DNA from: Chinchilla lanigera
Taxonomy: Eukaryota; Chordata; Mammalia; Rodentia; Chinchillidae
DNA: 64,000 nucleotides
Assembly (NCBI RefSeq): GCF_000276665.1
Contig: NW_004955447.1
Location: 13,523,175-13,587,174 of the forward strand
Reading direction: 5' to 3'
A model generated the notes under the pieces. It was not told the origin of the DNA and did not search any database. It was given only the letters and a program-made list of their open reading frames with translations. Each line of letters starts with the position of its first letter. Positions within the stretch are counted from its first letter, which is position 1. The position numbers and the translations under genes are program-made. This document shows, in pieces, positions 1-12,562 of the stretch.

Positions 1-1755
1 TTCTAAATGGCATTACATAAAGATGTCATGAACTAGACAATCATTACTCTCTTTGGCCACCTAGCATCTCAGCATCCTTCCTATGTAGGACACTTCCACA
101 CTTTATGAGTCTTCATCGCAGAAGACATATATACCCATCCCACAAGTAGAAAATATATGATGCTCACTTCCCTGGCTCCCTTGAAGCTAGGTTTAAATAA
201 TGGAGCCAGACTCTGCCAGTCACATACATCCATCTCAGACTTTTAATCCAGAGGCTAATGGTGCAGGAGGCGTGGTCTCTGCAGTTGGCGACACTAACAG
301 CTATAATAAAGTTGAAATGTTGGCAGACAGCAAACTGTGGCACCTTGTACATGATAGAAGCAGACAGAGTTTCATCATCAGAGCAGTACTGAGGTGTGCC
401 TTCATGAAAAGTCCTGCTTTTAAATACTCAGCCTGATTCCCCACTTCTCCCAATTTTTCTGAGAGCTAATGGCTCTTAAATAGGTTTCTATGCTGCTAAA
501 ATTAGCAGGAGTTTATTTCTATTGCTCACTACTGAGAAATGATTGATACAAAGCTCTGTCTCTGTTTTACCCCCAATTAATAAGGTTTTCTTGTTGTGGT
601 TGTGCAGGGACAGCATGGAGGAACAATTATTAAATCATAAAAACTAATGACAAACTAGCTGTTTATGCTATACCTGTGATTATTATGGAATGAGAACTCT
701 GGTTATTACCATTAGTGGGCAGGATCAGAATTTCCAAGATATTTTTCCAGGTCTATCCCTGCTGGGTTTCTTTCATTTTATCATGAGTAGGATTCAGCCC
801 ATCTGCTTCACCGTTCTAACCTAGTCTATTTTTATGATGAATTAAGTGGTACTGAAATGGTTGGTTCAGTATGTCCCTATTCATCAAGGCATGACTTACT
901 GTGGAGTATGGCTCCTGACAGTCACAGATGGTAAACTGGGTACAAGAAAATTGGTTAAGCTAATACTCAGCCATAACTCATACACACTGGCACTTGAGGC
1001 TCAGCTGTGACCTATTCTATATCCTTAAGGAAACTAGTTCTGATTTAATCAGGTTGTTGGTTCAGCCAAATTAATGTTAGCTAATCTTTTTATTTTTACT
1101 GTTTATATTACCTATATTATCATCATCTAATAACTATAGATGACCCTCCTGTCCTACCTCAGCCAAAAGGAGTCAAGACTATCACATATTTGACTTGATT
1201 ATTGGCACTTACGTATAGAAATATATTTTCATATCTAAAAGTTCTCCATTTAAGTCAGCAATGCTAATCATGGTACAGCTAGACCAGAAATTAGTATTGA
1301 CCAATGTTTTTAAATAACTGAATTTACTAACAATCTCAAAATTAAAAACTTTGAACTCAAACTGATGTTCAGAACTAATTCTTTTTGAAACACTGAATTA
1401 ATAGCAATGTGTGGAAAAAGTAATTTTTTTGAACTTAGAAAGTGTTTCATTAATTTTTTTCCTAAGAGAAATGGTACATTCCTAAATTAGTTTTCATTAT
1501 TGCATTATTTTTTTAAATCAGCACTGAGTCAGCTCCGTCCATCTAAGGTCAGCCCTCAAATAATAAGATTTCTCTATGCAGACATTACTGTGTTAAGTAC
1601 AGCAGCTTTAAATGATCTTGTCTCTTGAATTCCACACAGAGGTCTTGTATTTAAGGCATTTTATACGTGCACTGGAGAAGACTTCTACAGTAGAAAATTT
1701 TGTTTCTAAAATTGTACTTTTAATATATCACTTGAAAGACTCTGATAATTCTTAA
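1..1755. other. Unique AT-rich DNA, no gene seen
   Basis: Neither strand shows a reading frame with a recognisable protein family, and I recognise no repeat family here. The short open frames near 164-436 overlap each other on opposite strands and look like chance frames. Confidence 0.6.
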
Positions 1756-2036
1756 CAGGAAAGTCTGCATGGCACTTCATAGATTTAAACAGTCTTCACT
1801 GTTTATTAGGTATATGACCTTGAATGGATAATTAACCTATGTTCTAGCTTTCCAAAATGTAAAATAGGAATGGATAAAATAAATTCTGTATCATAGATTG
1901 GTATGGGAAATATATATAATATATATATATAATATATATTATATATATAATATATATTATATATATAGTACTTAGAACTGTGTCTAACACAAAGATAGTG
2001 CATACCAAATGTTAACCATTATTATTATTATTCCAA
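1756..2036 (+). repeat. MIR SINE with internal AT expansion
   Basis: The order of motifs follows MIR: a 'tatgacctt...' core near 1812, an 'aaaatgtaaaatagg' stretch near 1855, then a 'cttagaactgtgtctaacacaaa' 3' part and the ATTATTATT tail near 2018-2032. An AT microsatellite (1911-1968) splits the element. The match to the family is from memory of the consensus and edges are approximate. Confidence 0.7.
1911..1968. repeat. (TA)n microsatellite
   Basis: Nearly pure alternating A/T in blocks of TATATATAATA. It lies inside a MIR and has expanded there. It could extrude as a cruciform. Confidence 0.9.
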
Positions 2037-3437
2037 ATATATAGAGACACTCAAAAGCATGAGAAAATGCAAAAAACGTATTGGTTTTGAAGTCAGAACT
2101 ACAGAGGTTCAAAGACTATGACCCATGGGACATGTAAAATCTGGATGCTTGAGGCTGGATATGAATAATATTTATGTGCCAGGACTTCCTCCTGCCCAAA
2201 CCACCTGTGCACAGCAGGTGTTAACAATGCTGGGAAAAAATACCTCTGCCTAAAAGAAATCTGTTCATATCATAGGTTTTCAAGAGCACTCCTCCAGTTG
2301 CATGCACAATCCTTCTGCAAATATCTGCACCATAAATGCCCATTCCTATACCTGCATACCTCTGCTTTATTTTTTTCTTAAAGTGATACTAGGTGCCCTA
2401 ATGACTCACACTTAAACCACAACGTTAAAATTTTCTATTCAAAAACATTCTCTCATTTCAGAAAAGGGAAAGGCATGCTATATTTTACAAAGCAGAAATT
2501 TTTGTGGCATGCAGTTGTGGTTCTTGTTCTTTTCTCTTCCTGAGACACAGGTGCATTAGAGAAATTATAGCTGAGATCAAGACGCATCCTACAACCTCTG
2601 TACACAGGTTCAGAAATGTAGTGTAACACAGTCATTCTGAACAGTTTTGCACACTCAGCTCCCTTGAATGCAGTTGTAGATATAATTTTTTGTCTTAACT
2701 GGGTCCCCTTCCCTGCCTAAAAGCAATCCTCAAGACAAAAACTAAGCCACAGAGGCTATTCAGGAGGTACAGAACCACCAGGAGGAGGGTGAGGAGATGT
2801 GGAAAACAGGAATAAATGACAAGCTGCAGGAGAGTAGCTCTGGCACCGTGCTGCGCTGCCCTTGTATGTCTCCACATGGGCCACAGAAGCATGGTTCTAA
2901 TTGACCAAGGTCTCGGTGGAACACCAGATAATCCTCCCCAGAACTTGACCAAGATAAGCAGTCTCTTGAAAAGTTGTCACGTGATCATTTTCACCTCTGT
3001 CCTGCCTTGTAGAAGGTTGCTATGAGATGAGAGACTTTCTAAGTTGTTCTTCTTTCAGGAGAAGAATGCAAAACTGCCTGGCTGTAATTTAGGGCTGGCT
3101 CCTGAATGATGAAGTAATTCTCCACCCATATGGTGTGTGATCTGGACCCCCTTACTCTAAATTGACCTGTAATATGGCTAGAGACATAGGGACCTAACAC
3201 TAGATTGTTCTTACTTTTGCTATCTCTCTAAGAAATAAATTCTCTAAACCTGTCTGGGTGTATCATCTCCTTGCCATTCAAATCTGTAGAAGTTTGGCAG
3301 GAAAACTTAGCAGCTACCACCACACGGCAGCTTAGGTTTGGCTTGACTGTTTGGTACAAGCCAGGGATTGCTAGTGGGTAATCGAAGCTCTATAGTCAAA
3401 AACTGATATAAAATATATATGTCAGAATTATCTTTGC
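2037..3437. other. Unique DNA, no gene seen
   Basis: No recognised repeat or gene. A possible second MIR 5' end starts near 2080 ('gttttgaagtcagaactacagaggttcaa') but is too short to call. The overlapping open frames at 2695-3025 on both strands show no family. Confidence 0.5.
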
Positions 3438-3960
3438 TGTATTAGTTAGAGTTCCCTGAGGTACAGAATCAACATAAAATATATGTATAATTACACAAAG
3501 GAATGAGTTGGGTAATCTACAAGATCAGAAGCAGAAGATTCACGAGAGCAGAACAGAAGGATCCAAAATAGTCACCTGCATGCTAGCGAGCTAGAAGATC
3601 CACTAGTCATCAAAGGGTGAAGGCTTAGAAAGAGTCATCACAGAGTCACCAGGGCAGAGCTGCATTGGAAAGCTGGAGAATCAGCCTTGAAAGGCTGAAG
3701 AACTGGCGACCAATGTCCAAAATCAAAAGTGAAAACAGGAGTCCCCCCAAAAAAGCAAAATAATTAGTCTTACCCTTTTCATTCTGTCCAGGCTACAAGA
3801 CTAAGGACTGATGGTATTCAAGTTCACGGTAGGTCTTTTCCTCTCAGTTTACTGGGCTCCATGTCAAACATGCACAGGCACACCCTGAGGTTACTAATCT
3901 TCTAGGAGCTTCTTACTCAGGTTGACTCACTACTATCAACAGCCCCTACACTGGCTAATG
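3438..3960 (-). repeat. LTR-like repeat, minus strand
   Basis: It begins with TGTATTAGTTAGAGTTCCCTG, the typical reversed end of a widespread mammalian LTR-like element ('TGTATTAGTCAGGGTTCTC...' in other mammals), followed by 'ggtacagaatcaacataaaatatatgta'. The body has diverged strongly, so the right edge and subfamily are uncertain. An ERVL/MaLR relative is the likeliest class. Confidence 0.5.
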
Positions 3961-5895
3961 GGAGAGAGAGAAGTGGGGAATTTGTACTCCTGTTATTGGT
4001 TAAGACCCACTTGGACAGAACGTTAATGAGTAGGCACTTCTAGCCTGTAGTATGAACTAGTAAAGTCTGTTTCAGTAGTGCAAAAATAGAGACCAGGAAT
4101 ATTTTAAGTCAGTCTGTCATGTACAGAAACAATAAAAAGATACAACACAGATATTGGCAGAATATTAACAGTATTTACTATACACTGTTAGATTAATGGT
4201 CATGTCAAAAATAGTTAATATTAACCAGCTCCTCTAAGAAAAGCCCATCCGAGATAAATAATGTCACCTACTCTAATTCTCTATCTTTCTACTTTCCTTT
4301 TCCCTATGAGTTTATAGTGTTAGCTTTTCTCTTCACATGGAAGTGATGTTGTCTAACTTTTACACCACTGTATCTCTAAGGCCAAGGAGAATGACTAAGA
4401 CACTATGCACACAGTTCATATTAATCGAGTGAATTAAGATATAAATTGATAATTTTTTTTTCATTTCTTATTTGGCTAAGATGATCCATAGCTTCTTGTC
4501 ATCCAAAAGATAAGAACTGTATCTTATTCACTTTATAGCTCCAAGGACCAATGTGAGAGTCTTATACCGAGTAGATTTTACAGGTTTACTTGAATGTTTA
4601 CACAATAAAATATGCTTTCCCCCTTCGTTTACATGACTTAATGGTTTCATATATTTTTATTATCTTACTGATTTCTCACAACAATATGTGACTGGGCTCT
4701 GGGGTGCTGGAGTCTCTTTCTAGAGGTGATTTCCAGGTTCTTTCTGTCCTGAGCAATTGGGCAAGACAAGTGTAAACAGCAGCAAGGTTTTACATTTATT
4801 AAAGATAGGAAAGGAAACAGGTTCTGCCAGTGAACTTGCACCAAGTAAAAATGAGGAAAAGAATAAGTACCCTCTGCAGGATGAAAGTAAGCTACTGTGA
4901 AGGTACACAGTAGCAAAGCGCTCCGTGTCTACTGTGCTTTATGTATCCCCTACTCCTCAGGCTGACATCAGGTCCAGGCCGTCCTATCAAAAACCTGCTC
5001 AAGTTCTTCAGAAGGCCTTGGAAACTGCTCTGTGCTTGTGTACCAGGATTTTGTAATTAACACTTTACACCTACTTCCCCCAAAATCTTCACCATTCTGA
5101 AATAAGTTGGTAAGTAGTACAGTTTCAATTTTGCATAATAAGAGGAACTTCATTTTCAAGAAGGTTGAATAAGTTTTCCCAGTGATGTGAATCATAAGGG
5201 AACTTGTGACACACTTCTAAGCCTGTGTTCAGAACATGGGTATTAATTGTCTAAATCCATCTCTGGCTTAAGCTCAAGTAATGAAACATTAAAAATAGTA
5301 CCTGAATAAAAAGAGTTCACATTCCAAGAGTGGAGATACACTTCTGTAAATATTGTTTCCAGTGGGCTGACCACATAATTCAAGGTCAAGACCTCAGGTT
5401 CCAGGGTAAAATCACTTGGTTCAAACACTAATTTCTCTACTTCTAGTCTGTCTTCCCATACCGGGCAACTCCCTGGCCTTCCATAGGCTTTATTTTCTCC
5501 AGTTCTTTAAAATAAGTACAGGAATACCACAAACTTTATAATTTCATAAGTTAGTAATAAAAATTAAAGGAATCACGTAGAATCATGCCAGCCACTTAAG
5601 AAGTGCTTATAAATGTCAACTGCTACTGTAAATGCTGGGTAAATTTTCAAGGTGCCTTGGAAAAGCAATGCACAAAGCAACTAAATATAACCCAGGATAA
5701 CAGAGTACCATGTATTCCCAGGGGATTTCACTGTTTAACAATAATATCAAAATAGGGAAAACTAATTTAAGGTTTTTCATGAAATACAACATCTAGCTCC
5801 AGAAATGTAGGTGTATATTTCTATAACTCGAAAACAAGGATATTGAAGAAAGAGGAAAATATATTGCAAAAAAAAGGGGGGGGTCTTGAACAGGT
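3961..5895. other. Unique DNA, no gene seen
   Basis: No recognised coding or repeat content. The two overlapping minus-strand open frames near 4665-4916 share the same DNA in different frames, which argues against both. A short G-run (AAAAAAGGGGGGGG) sits at about 5870-5883. Confidence 0.5.
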
Positions 5896-6310
5896 CAGTA
5901 CCAAGAAGGATCTATTATTCTAAGGTGATAGATTTGGATTTGACCCAGTAGTTAGTAGAAAGCCATTCACAGATTTGAACAAGGTCAGTAACATGGTCTG
6001 ATCAAATTTTGGTGTTGCCACCGTGTAATTTAAAAGTATTGGGGCCTCTTCCCTGGTGTCACAGTACACAACCTGAGTGAGTTGAAGGTAAAGTTTAAAG
6101 AAAATCATGAAACCAATCTAGGGGTGAAAAGTTCATGAGAGGACCTGAACTTTGAGAGGACCAGTATGGAAAGAAAATGTTAGAGGCACTCAGTAGAATA
6201 GAAAAGATTTGGGGACGAGTGGCTCATGTGGAACAAGGCAAGGCAATAAATTACATGTTGATGGTGAAATTTGGGGCTTCCACCAATCTTGTACACATAG
6301 AATACTTCCA
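5896..6310 (-). repeat. L2 LINE fragment, antisense
   Basis: The plus strand carries the reversed L2 pattern: 'agaaagccattcacagatttgaacaaggtcagtaacatggtctgatc' corresponds to the common 'gaagccattgaag.ttttgagcaggggagtgacatgatc' reversed L2 segment. It is old and diverged. The same segment recurs at about 17.4 kb in this window. Confidence 0.55.
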
Positions 6311-8550
6311 GATACCATGAATATTTAAGAAAGGAATCAGACGGGGGCAGAGAAGGCAGAGGAGGGATAAATATTAAAGTAAGTACAATACTTATTCTAC
6401 TACATTTTGTGTCTCAAAAGCCTTGAATTATTTAAAATTTCATATAAATGAAAGAAGATAAAGTAAACAAAGTATAAAATGGTGAGAGAGTTTGTATATG
6501 ACTAAAGCTACTGAAATCAAAACAAAGAGCAGGATAAGTCAATGGACAGATATAGTGAATCCTTCACTGTCATTATGCCCTGAAAAAGACACCCCAAATA
6601 TGATCATGCACCCCTACACACAACAAAATACAGTGCATCAGATGCAAATAAGTATAATATGCTTATTCATTTGTTTCAACAGCTAACAGTTAAGGTGCTA
6701 TGCACTTCTCAGTTATTCAATATATATTGCATCTGGTGAGATTTAATGGTCATCTGCTCGCCTGGCCAAAGAACTTCATCAAAGAACTTCAGATAGCATT
6801 TAATTGTGCTTTTACTGCAAAGGAATTTAAAACCAGAATTTTTATTTTGTGCTTGTCACATTTAATGATAATAATCACCTTCGATCCATCAAAGTAATTT
6901 CATATCCAAGCGAGCAACAGTTTTTCTCTTAAAAGCCTGATAAATTTGTTGTGATACAATTGCATTGACTACGCAATTAACAAGGAACAGGACTAAGATT
7001 GCAACTGTGGCATAAACAACAAAGCAATTTAAAGTGACAGAACTGTCAGATGAGTGAATCTCATTTGACAGTCTTACCCAGTTTTAATATCTTACTATTT
7101 GTGATCCGGGAATAATGTAAATGAAGCATGAGAATAGGTTTGTTGAAGGTTTTTTTTTTTTTTCCGCATACTTATTCATGTCATAGCTCGTCATTATGCT
7201 GAAGAATTTTAAAAGGTTACAATGAAATGATGTTTACCTTGGCTTGTACTTATGAAAGTATGTGTGTACAACATGCAAGCTAAGGCCTAGGTACAGTACA
7301 CAAGCTAACCTGCTCCAAAACAAACTCTTTGACTATGGAATGAAAGTCATAATCTATACAGGAATTATTTCACACTGTAGAACCAACTTTCACCATAAAA
7401 AACAGCTTCAGGTTTGATATTCATATACAGAAAATATGGAAAACAATCTCACTCACTGCATAGGCTTCACATTGACAGACGTCACAAAATTCACTCAAAA
7501 AAAAAACAGTATTTCCTCTTGGGTTGCAGTTAATATATTCGCTAGAAAATTTATTCCAACTGCATTGTAAACGTGACTTTTTTCTCAATTAAGTGTACCT
7601 TCCTAGTTGCACATACGTCCTTTTCAAGCAACTAGATTTCCAAAGACAAATCTGGTCAAACTGCAAAGACGTTGAACTCTTGTTCCACTCTACTAAAGGA
7701 GAAGTTTATGATTTCTAGGTAAAATGACATGAATATAAAAGTTTTTGCAGATAAAAAGATGCAAGTGTGATACTTTCTATGTACTCCTACATCATAAGTG
7801 AATAAGTGGGTCCTTTCCAAAGGGGCCTGGGCATACCTAAGGCAAATACAGACCACATTGCTGTGATCCACCTCCAGTTAACAGGAACCAGTGTTCGGCA
7901 TGTGCCTCAGCCACAATTTTGTGCAATCAAATAACTTCTAATGAAGTGGTAAATTTTTTAAAGTAGCACAAGGAAAGTCATTATGCACTTGGGCAAAAAT
8001 GAAAAGAAAGTGTAAAATGAAGAAGGCCCAGGGTAAGAGATAAGAGCAATCTCTTCTTTCTGCCTGGAAAGCTGCTTGTCCCTTGGAAGGAAAGGAAAGT
8101 CCTTAGAATCTATGGACTAAAAAACCGGCAGCTTGTCTTTTGGGAAAAATTATTCTAGGGATTTCACTCTAGCTAATGAAGCATTTGAGCCTTTTCTTTT
8201 ATCCACTGTGAAAAGCCCTTGCTTCTGTAACTTTATACCTGAAATTTGATCAATATCTAGACACTTCAGCTAAAAATATTCAAAAGAGAATAGTTCTTCC
8301 ATTGAAATTTAAGTTTAAAGACTCTTTCAGGCAGATAGTTCTATTCTTTTCCATTCATATAGCATTTGGAACATTTTTAAAATCTTTTCTTACTTTCCTT
8401 TAATGAAAGATTAATGTCCAACAAAAGTAACACAGAAATGCTAACTCTGTTCTTCATAAGATTTTATTGCTGAATTTATTTCATTTGCTGTAACAAAACT
8501 GCAGGGAGATGGAGCACGTTAGGTGAGTGGAGAAAAATAATAGCGTGCAT
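6311..8550. other. Unique AT-rich DNA; candidate conserved element near 6.9-7.1 kb
   Basis: No gene or repeat is recognised. The part from about 6900 to 7135 has a complex non-repetitive texture with clustered TGACAG/CTGTCA motifs and is treated as a possible regulatory element in the findings. A T-run (7149-7163) separates it from plainer DNA. Confidence 0.5.
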
Positions 8551-8616
8551 GGCAAACAACGTGCTAGTCAGAACTGTGTCCACGGCAGCGTGTTATCCCT
8601 TCTGAAAGAACCTTAG

Positions 8617-8828
8617 ACTGTGTCCTCTTTGCCCTGAAACTTCCAAAACAAACACAGACACCACCCAACAGCAGATTCCTATGGACAATCCTTAGCATGG
8701 GTTTGGAATATAAATCATGAGCAAAAGCCCAATGAAACTCAGGCAAGCTCAAAAACTAACAAGGAACAATTTCTAAATCATCCTTTATTTTCCTGAGACA
8801 AATTCAGATTGTAAAAGGAAACACGCCT
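8617..8828 (+). repeat. Inverted repeat, left arm
   Basis: This stretch matches the reverse complement of 9581-9800 almost end to end. Shared landmarks, read along this arm, are 'tgtgtcct.tttgcc', 'ccacccaacag.agattcctatgg' and 'tttattttcctg.gacaaa'. By eye about four of five bases agree, with small indels. It belongs to no repeat family I know. A weaker match may extend outwards to about 8550. Confidence 0.85.
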
Positions 8829-9580
8829 GATAGCTCACTGTTCAAAATTTCCTGATAATATGGACATTTCATGTAGTAGATCATTCATTAGAAAGACCTC
8901 TCCCACAGATAAATGAAGAATTTCCTTGTAAAAAAGCTGCAGAGATATAGATACCTCTCATTGTGAAATCTTTCCTAAGGTTCTTATAATTACCTTTCAT
9001 TTTGTCAAGGTCTAGGTGAACAAATAAACATGTAAAGGAAAGGTCCATAATATTTAAATGTCCGCAGAGGAAATCTGTTCCTCTGCCCAGCAAGTAGTTC
9101 CTTTAATTGAATTTTCTTCCTCAATACCAGGAAGTGTATAATAAATATACATATAAATTTGTTGACTCAGTCTGACACTAGGCCAGGGAGGTTAACCATC
9201 TACCACAATGAATAGCTCGATTTGCTTTATGTGAATTTTTTTTCTGTAAGGAATATCCCTGCTGCTTTTTATAGTCATCGTAATGACTATATTGGTAATG
9301 ATATATAGCCCAGAAGAAACGTCTTCATTCTCCCGGAGGTACGATTATAGCATCTCTGCTTATAAGATGAGAGTAACAACTTGTAAGTGGGAGATGTAAA
9401 TCAGGGCCTGCATAAACATATTCTAACAAGTGAATTTTAATGAATAATAAGCAGAAATCAAGTCAAGCAAGGGCTTGAGTAGCAGACACCAGTGCCTGTT
9501 CTGGAGGAAGCATCTTAACAGCTTATGCTAAAAGACTGTGCTTGACTGAAATTCTTCATGTAAAATTTTTTCAACGATTA
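8829..9580. other. Spacer between inverted-repeat arms
   Basis: 752 bp with no recognised gene or repeat. AT-rich, with a T-run near 9238. If the arms pair, this would be the loop. Confidence 0.6.
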
Positions 9581-9800
9581 CAGGTGTTTCCTTTTAGAAT
9601 CTGAGTTTGTCCCAGGAAAATAAAAGATGATTTATAACTTCTTCCTTATTAATTTCTAAGCTTGCTTGAGTTTTCCTGGGCTTTTGCTCAGGATTTATAT
9701 TCCAAACCTGTGCTAAGGACTGTCCATAGGAATCTTCTGTTGGGTGGTGGCTATATTTGTCTTGGGAGTTTCAGGATCTTCTCTGGCAAAAAGGACACAC
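9581..9800 (-). repeat. Inverted repeat, right arm
   Basis: Reverse-complement partner of 8617-8828. The inner end has 'caggtgtttccttttagaat', matching 'gtaaaaggaaacac' in the other arm; the outer end has 'ggcaaaaaggacacac', matching 'gtgtcctctttgcc'. Either two oppositely oriented copies of an unrecognised dispersed repeat, or an old local inverted duplication. Confidence 0.85.
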
Positions 9801-10618
9801 TCTCAGAGGAGGTAACATTGCAATGGTCTTAGGACCCATTCCTCACAGACATTAACAACTTACAAATGCAAGATAGGAAATATAATATCTTTAAAATAAC
9901 TTCTATTTAGTAAAAGTATGAAATGATGACCACGAAATTAAAAGAAAGCACCAAACAAGTTTCTTGGGTATCATAATTTTCAGTATTTGAATCTAATGTC
10001 CTCTGCCTGACCCTAAGGCAGGAACATGCAAAAATAACAACATCCTAGAGACCACATGTATATGTTTAATACACGAGTCATACAGGTGAGAAATACAACA
10101 TTTTAGTGGGTAAGGACGTTTACCTCTACTTTCCCCTTTGCACATGTGACCTCTCAACTTCCTCAAAACTCAAGACTTCCCCATTGCCAACATCTTGTAA
10201 GGGAGAAAATCAATTGCCTGACCTCATTCTTGTTACCAGTAGGACTAAATTCTCCCTGGAGTATTTATTCCTCAAAGGAACTCTTCAGAAAATGGAACTT
10301 CTAAAGAAAGTCTGAACTATAAATAGAAGTTTAGTCAGCATCCACAGAGAATATTTGGTTTGTAAGTAATCCAACTGTTTATAACAGAAGATTTTAGCTC
10401 TGTGTAGTATTAGACATCAAATGTGTGCTGCTTTTGATCAGATATTGCACATGACAAATATTCCCTTCTATAGGTTACTTTCTATCTCTACCTTGCATTA
10501 TCAATGTATTAGACACCAAAGAATTAATATGAATGTAGGCAATAAGAAGTATTTCATTTTTTCCATGGTTATTCATTCACAAATACATGAGTGTCCATTA
10601 TATTTGATGCTATGACCC
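9801..10618. other. Unique DNA, no gene seen
   Basis: No repeat family is recognised. The 69-codon frame at 10106-10315 has no recognisable domain. Confidence 0.5.
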
Positions 10619-10816
10619 AATAGTTCTCAACAAAGGGTGTTTTTGTCCTTTCGAGAACATTTGATAATGTTTGGAGATGTATTTAAGAAACTGCTACAAC
10701 CAGTAACTGCCAAGCTGACATTGTGCTGCATATCTGACAATGCTCAGAATAATCTCTCCCAACAAAGAATTTTCCAGCCCGAATTATCCATTTGTACTGC
10801 CCCTGTGAAGAAGCCC
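10619..10816 (+). mobile_element. MER20-like hAT MITE relic
   Basis: The order follows MER20: 'tagttctcaacaaagggtg', 'gaacatttgataatgtttgg', 'catatctgacaatgc', then 'caacaaagaattttccagccc' and 'tttgtactgcccctg'. A non-autonomous hAT-Charlie relic with no coding potential, old and shared across placental mammals. Confidence 0.8.
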
Positions 10817-10847
10817 AGATCTAGGGAGTGGATAGTAAGTAAATGCA

Positions 10848-11212
10848 TCAGATTTCTGTTACTGTGATGAAATGGCCTAGACAATCAACTTATAAGGGAG
10901 AAATGCTTATTTCAGCCCATAGTTTTAGCGGTTTCAGTGAATGGTCAGGTGGCCTGTTGTTTTGGGAGTACAAATACGGTGGGAGCATGTAGCACAGAAA
11001 GCTACATCTTGTAACAGCTGGGAAGTGAAATAAAGAGCAAGAGGCAAGGTTCAGGGGCTCGGTATCCCCTTCAGAAGCATGCATCTGACGACCCTTCTCC
11101 CACTGAGAACCACTTCCTAAAGCTTCCACCACCTCTCAACAATGCCATGGGCAGAAGACTGAACCTTGCACATATAAGTCCTTCCGGGACACTTTTTCCA
11201 AACCACAGCAAC
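10848..11212 (-). repeat. MaLR LTR (MT/ORR1-like), antisense
   Basis: The plus strand shows the reversed rodent MaLR LTR: 'ttctgttactgtgatgaaatggc', a 'gggagaaatgcttatttcagccca' block (the reversed poly(A)-signal side), then 'cttccaccacctctcaacaatgcc'. It appears to be a solo LTR with no internal region. Confidence 0.75.
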
Positions 11213-11977
11213 ATGAAAGATAAATAATTGTTTCTATATGAGCAGTCTCTCACTATGACTGCAATTGAATACTTTAAAATATTTTCTAGCTTCCATCCTC
11301 TACCCTATGGAAATAAAAAATTTGTAGGTATAATAACACTAAGCTTAATAAAAGCTAAACAAGCTAATAGTTATTGACCACTTGTTTTCACCAAATAGTA
11401 TATAATGTCATATATTATGAGGCACAGTCATATCTCCTTCAGTGTATAGCGTACTTCTAATTGAATAGCATCTTTTCAAGTCATTAAAATAGCTGCCTTT
11501 TGAATTGTGATCCCAGAATCCTATGATAGAAGTATTTTTAAATTTTTTTCTAAAATCCCCTTACTACCTAGCATGCCTCTTCCTCCAATTATCTTTTGTG
11601 CTATACAATTTTAGCAAAATCCCTCCAACTGAAAAGATATTTATTATATCCTTCTTAATGTTAGAGAACACCACTAACCTCAACTGTCTGCCAACCTATG
11701 CTCTCTGTTTCTATGATCATTTTTTAGAAGTTTGTACATCTTGCTTTTTAACATCCCGCTCAATATTTGTCTTTTACTTCTTTACAGCAGATCGAGAGTA
11801 ACTTGTCAGTCACCATAAGTAAAAGTTCTATACTAGAACATAAGAAGGGTCGAAATGAAAGTCACAAAACACAAGCATTGAAGTTGAGTTACAGTCAAAA
11901 TTTCATCAGCTGATGATTCCAGAGCTTGTGAATATGTAATATATGATATTTCATTTATATATAGATTGATTAGAGTG
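11213..11977. other. Unique AT-rich DNA, no gene seen
   Basis: No repeat family recognised. The 92-codon frame at 11523-11801 is hydrophobic because the DNA is T-rich and has no family features. Confidence 0.5.
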
Positions 11978-12194
11978 GATGGATAGATGATAGATAGATG
12001 ATAGATAGATAGAGAGACAGATAGATGATAGAGAGATAGATGAGAGAGAGAGAGATGATAGATATAGATAGAGAGATAGATGACAGAGAGATAGATAGAT
12101 GATAGAGAGAGAGAGATGATAGAGAGATAGAGAGGTAGATGATAGAAAGATAGATAAATAGATAGACAGATAGACAGACAGACAGACAGATAAA
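11978..12194. repeat. (GATA)n/(GACA)n microsatellite with GA interruptions
   Basis: Over 200 bp of GATAGAT, AGAGAG and, at its right end, GACAGACAGACA units. An imperfect compound satellite, probably length-polymorphic. Confidence 0.95.
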
Positions 12195-12379
12195 TGAGTA
12201 CTTTAATGGATTGCTTTTAAATTTATGCCAGGCAGGAACTTGCTAGGAGTACTGAATATGTTACAAAAGTAGGACCACAGAAGGACCCTGACAGTTTTGA
12301 GAGCTTGGGTAATACCAGGAAATCTCTCCAGGATCATAAAAACTCCCAGAGTCTATCACAAAGGGTGGAGGTGCATTGC

Positions 12380-12562
12380 ACCACAGTGCTGGAGAGCACA
12401 CGCTCTGGAGTTGTGGGATCAGGGCTCACACCCCGACATCACCATGTATTGAAAAGTGTGCAACAAATCATCAGACCTCACTCTGGCTAGATTTCTTTAC
12501 CTATGAGGTGGAAGTAACTGTAATTCTAGCCTCAGAGCACTGTCTAAGAATTAAATGACTTC
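12380..12562 (+). repeat. MIR SINE
   Basis: Follows MIR from the 'cagtgctggagagcacacgctctggag' tRNA-like head through the 'tttctttacctatgagg' core to 'gtctaagaattaaatgac'. Good MIR order with modest divergence. Confidence 0.8.

Noticed and set aside
11978..12194. Possible CRISPR-like array
   Set aside because: Simple tetranucleotide satellite without unique spacers, in mammalian DNA.
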